Shown here in pieces: positions 62,504 through 64,000 of a DNA stretch of 64,000 nt. Each line of letters begins with the position of its first letter. Position 1 is the stretch's first letter. Origin of the DNA: DASZHJ01 sp035581425 (GTDB taxonomy: Bacteria; Pseudomonadota; Alphaproteobacteria; ATCC43930; CGMCC-115725). The position numbers and the translations under genes were made by a program. Below the pieces are notes generated by a model. The model was not told where the DNA came from, searched no databases, and saw only the letters and a program-made list of their open reading frames with translations. The stretch is from the NCBI GenBank assembly GCA_035581425.1, contig DATJVP010000081.1, positions 3,969 through 67,968 of the forward strand, read 5' to 3'.

Positions 62504-62952
62504 CGTCCCCGGTTTCGGTTTCTGTGACGTCGCTGCCGCATGCGAACGGCCTGCCGCTGCCACGCTACGCCAGCGCGGCAGCGGCGGGCGTCGATCTCGT
62601 GGCCGCCGTCCCAGGCCCGTTGCTGCTGCGCCCGGGCGAGCGCGCGGCCGTCCCCACCGGCATCGCCTTGGCACTTCCGGAAGGATACGAGGCACAGGTG
62701 CGACCGCGCTCAGGCCTCGCGCTCAAGCACGGCATCGCCGTCCTCAACAGCCCCGGCACCATCGACGCGGACTATCGCGGCGAGATCCTGGTGATCCTCG
62801 CCAATCTCGGCGCCGAGCCCGTCACCATCGCCCGCGGCGAGCGTGTGGCCCAACTCGTGGTGGCGCCTGTCGCGCGCATTTCCTGGGAGCCGGTCGCGAC
62901 CCTTCCCGTAAGTGCGCGCGGCGCGCAGGGCTTCGGCTCCACCGGCCGCTGA
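62500..62952 (+). CDS. dut: Deoxyuridine 5'-triphosphate nucleotidohydrolase
   Basis: This 150-residue trimeric dUTPase hydrolyses dUTP to dUMP. Motifs: YASAAAAGVDLVA, RPRSGLALKHGI, SPGTIDADYRGEILVIL, and the C-terminal GAQGFGSTGR lid. It overlaps coaBC and is followed by an Rrf2 gene 10 bases later. Confidence 0.97.
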   Translation: MTSPVSVSVTSLPHANGLPLPRYASAAAAGVDLVAAVPGPLLLRPGERAAVPTGIALALPEGYEAQVRPRSGLALKHGIAVLNSPGTIDADYRGEILVILANLGAEPVTIARGERVAQLVVAPVARISWEPVATLPVSARGAQGFGSTGR

Positions 62953-62962
62953 GGAACCTTTC

Positions 62963-63418
62963 ATGCTCCGGCTCAGCAAGAAACTTCTCTTCGCGATCGA
63001 GGCCGTTCTCGACATCGCCTACAACGCCGGCGCCACGCCGGTGCAATCGACGGAGATCACGGGCCGCCAAGGCATTCCGCGCCGCTATCTCGAGCCCGTG
63101 CTGCAGCAACTCGTGCGCGCGCGGATCCTGACGGGCGTGCGCGGGCCGCGAGGCGGCTATCGCCTCGCACGCGAGCGCCGCCGGATCAGCCTCGGCGAGA
63201 TCGTGCGCGTGGTGCAGGCGATGGATCGCGGCGAGGATGCAATCGCGGGAAGGGACGGGCACGAGCTCGGCGTCAAGGTGGTGCGCCCGCTTTGGCAGGA
63301 GCTGCGCGAGGAGATGATGGCGCGGCTCGACACCGTCACCATCGAGGATCTCTGCCTCCGCGCCCACCGCGCCAACATCCCCGGCCAATTCGGCGCCAAG
63401 CTCGATTTCACGATATAA
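62963..63418 (+). CDS. Rrf2-family regulator without the Fe-S cysteine cluster
   Basis: This 151-residue winged-helix regulator has LSKKLLFAIEAVLDIAYN, ITGRQGIPRRYLEPVLQQLV and VRGPRGGYRLARERRRISLG. Only one cysteine is present (EDLCLRAH), so the three-Cys iron-sulfur site of IscR/NsrR/RirA is missing. Its place directly upstream of cysK suggests a CymR-like role in cysteine supply, but this is inferred. The start is ATG 62963 after GAGGAACC. Confidence 0.85.
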   Translation: MLRLSKKLLFAIEAVLDIAYNAGATPVQSTEITGRQGIPRRYLEPVLQQLVRARILTGVRGPRGGYRLARERRRISLGEIVRVVQAMDRGEDAIAGRDGHELGVKVVRPLWQELREEMMARLDTVTIEDLCLRAHRANIPGQFGAKLDFTI

Positions 63419-63431
63419 ATACAAACGGAAG

Positions 63432-63538
63432 ACCCCCATCCTCCTCGGGAGCGTTGACGGGTGGGGGTAGCGCCGCGGCAACGGCGGAGGAGTCGTGCGG
63501 TTGCCAGCCCCCTCCCTACCGTCCCCCCTCAAGGGGGA
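63432..63538. repeat. GC-rich palindromes between rrf2 and cysK
   Basis: ACCCCCA (63432-63438) pairs with TGGGGGT (63462-63468). A second hairpin, TCCCCC (63522-63527) with GGGGGA (63533-63538), follows. They occupy the 153-base gap before cysK and resemble dispersed REP elements. They could also be part of regulation or termination. Confidence 0.45.
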
Positions 63539-63571
63539 AGGGAGTGAAAGACGGTGAGCAAGGAGACGCTG

Positions 63572-64000
63572 ATGGCCCGAGTGAAACCCACGATGCCTGC
63601 GGCAACCCCCGCCGAATTCCGCGGCCGGATTTACGACAATATCGTCGAGACCATGGGGGCGACGCCGCTGGTGCGGTTGAAGCGGTTCGCGGCGGCGCAT
63701 GGCGTAAAGGCCGACATCCTTGGCAAGTGCGAGTTCTTCAATCCGCTGGCCTCGGTCAAGGACCGGATCGGCGTCGCGATGATCGAGGCGGCGGAGCGCG
63801 CGGGGCGTATCGGGCCCAAGACCGTGCTCGTCGAGCCGACCTCGGGGAATACCGGCATTGCACTCGCCTTCGTCTGCGCCGCGCGCGGCTACCGCCTCAT
63901 CCTCACCATGCCCGACAGCATGTCGATCGAGCGGCGGAAGATGCTGAAGTTCCTGGGCGCCGAGCTGGAGCTCACGCCGGCCTCGCAGGGGATGCGCGGC
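63572..64000 (+). CDS. cysK: Cysteine synthase (O-acetylserine sulfhydrylase), N-terminal part
   Basis: This is the first 143 codons of a PLP enzyme that makes cysteine from O-acetylserine and sulfide. NIVETMGATPLVRLKRF, NPLASVKDRIGVAMIEAAE (with the PLP lysine) and VEPTSGNTGIALAF are clear. ATG at 63572 has AGGAG at good spacing; GTG 63554 and ATG 63593 are alternatives. The gene runs off the window's end. The Rrf2 gene upstream may regulate it. Confidence 0.93.
   Translation, partial: MARVKPTMPAATPAEFRGRIYDNIVETMGATPLVRLKRFAAAHGVKADILGKCEFFNPLASVKDRIGVAMIEAAERAGRIGPKTVLVEPTSGNTGIALAFVCAARGYRLILTMPDSMSIERRKMLKFLGAELELTPASQGMRG

Noticed and set aside
1..64000. tRNA, rRNA, integrase, transposase or prophage genes
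   Set aside because: I read intergenic stretches on both strands and found no cloverleaf, rRNA or mobile-element signature.

Overview
The window is a high-GC chromosomal segment from an alphaproteobacterium. It carries a ctrA orthologue (phospho-acceptor Asp51). It also has the alphaproteobacterial-type blocks phoR-pstSCAB-phoU-phoB, ubiE-ubiB-coaBC-dut and dnaA/rpsT/mutM, and mutS lies about 9.5 kb from the start of a probable glnD. I see no phage, insertion sequence, CRISPR array, rRNA or tRNA. Genes are densely packed, with several REP-like palindromes between them. The order or genus cannot be fixed from this sequence alone.

Layout. 1-9750: 5' end of a probable glnD coupled to a nucleoside 2-deoxyribosyltransferase-like gene; an MHS-family transporter; a glutathione transferase; a His-rich PadR/NfeR-like repressor with a DUF2218 gene; then a sugar-type ABC importer (binding protein and two permeases, no ATPase) with a FadR-type regulator, divergent from an acyl-CoA synthetase-like ligase. 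9784-16258: mutS, then a copper cluster (DUF2946-like protein, exported barrel-like protein, CopC, and a CopD-cytochrome c-redoxin fusion). 16476-25642: malic enzyme/phosphotransacetylase fusion, then the complete phosphate regulon behind a three-repeat Pho box. 25701-39571: Pat-type acyl-CoA synthetase/acetyltransferase, PBP1A, an anion permease, a DinB-like protein, a three-gene operon resembling an ion-driven stator, msrB, a CoA transferase, a small cluster of membrane and hypothetical genes, and a TolB-TPR-LuxR regulator.

39628-58850: the replication region. gyrB, recF and dnaN lie in the usual order, but dnaN and dnaA are separated by about 9.4 kb of signalling genes: a single-domain receiver, ctrA, a 2,133-residue hybrid kinase with about twelve PAS domains, a NarL-type regulator and DUF1272. 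Upstream of dnaA come rpsT, an enoyl-CoA hydratase, a small exported protein, mutM and DUF2127. 58899-64000: ubiE, ubiB, coaBC, dut, an Rrf2 regulator and the 5' part of cysK, all on the plus strand.

The most interesting items are the stator-like operon at 32781-34450, the ctrA/mega-kinase block inside the dnaA-dnaN neighbourhood, and the CopD-cytochrome-redoxin fusion. No classical oriC with consensus DnaA boxes was recognised in the dnaA-rpsT gap.
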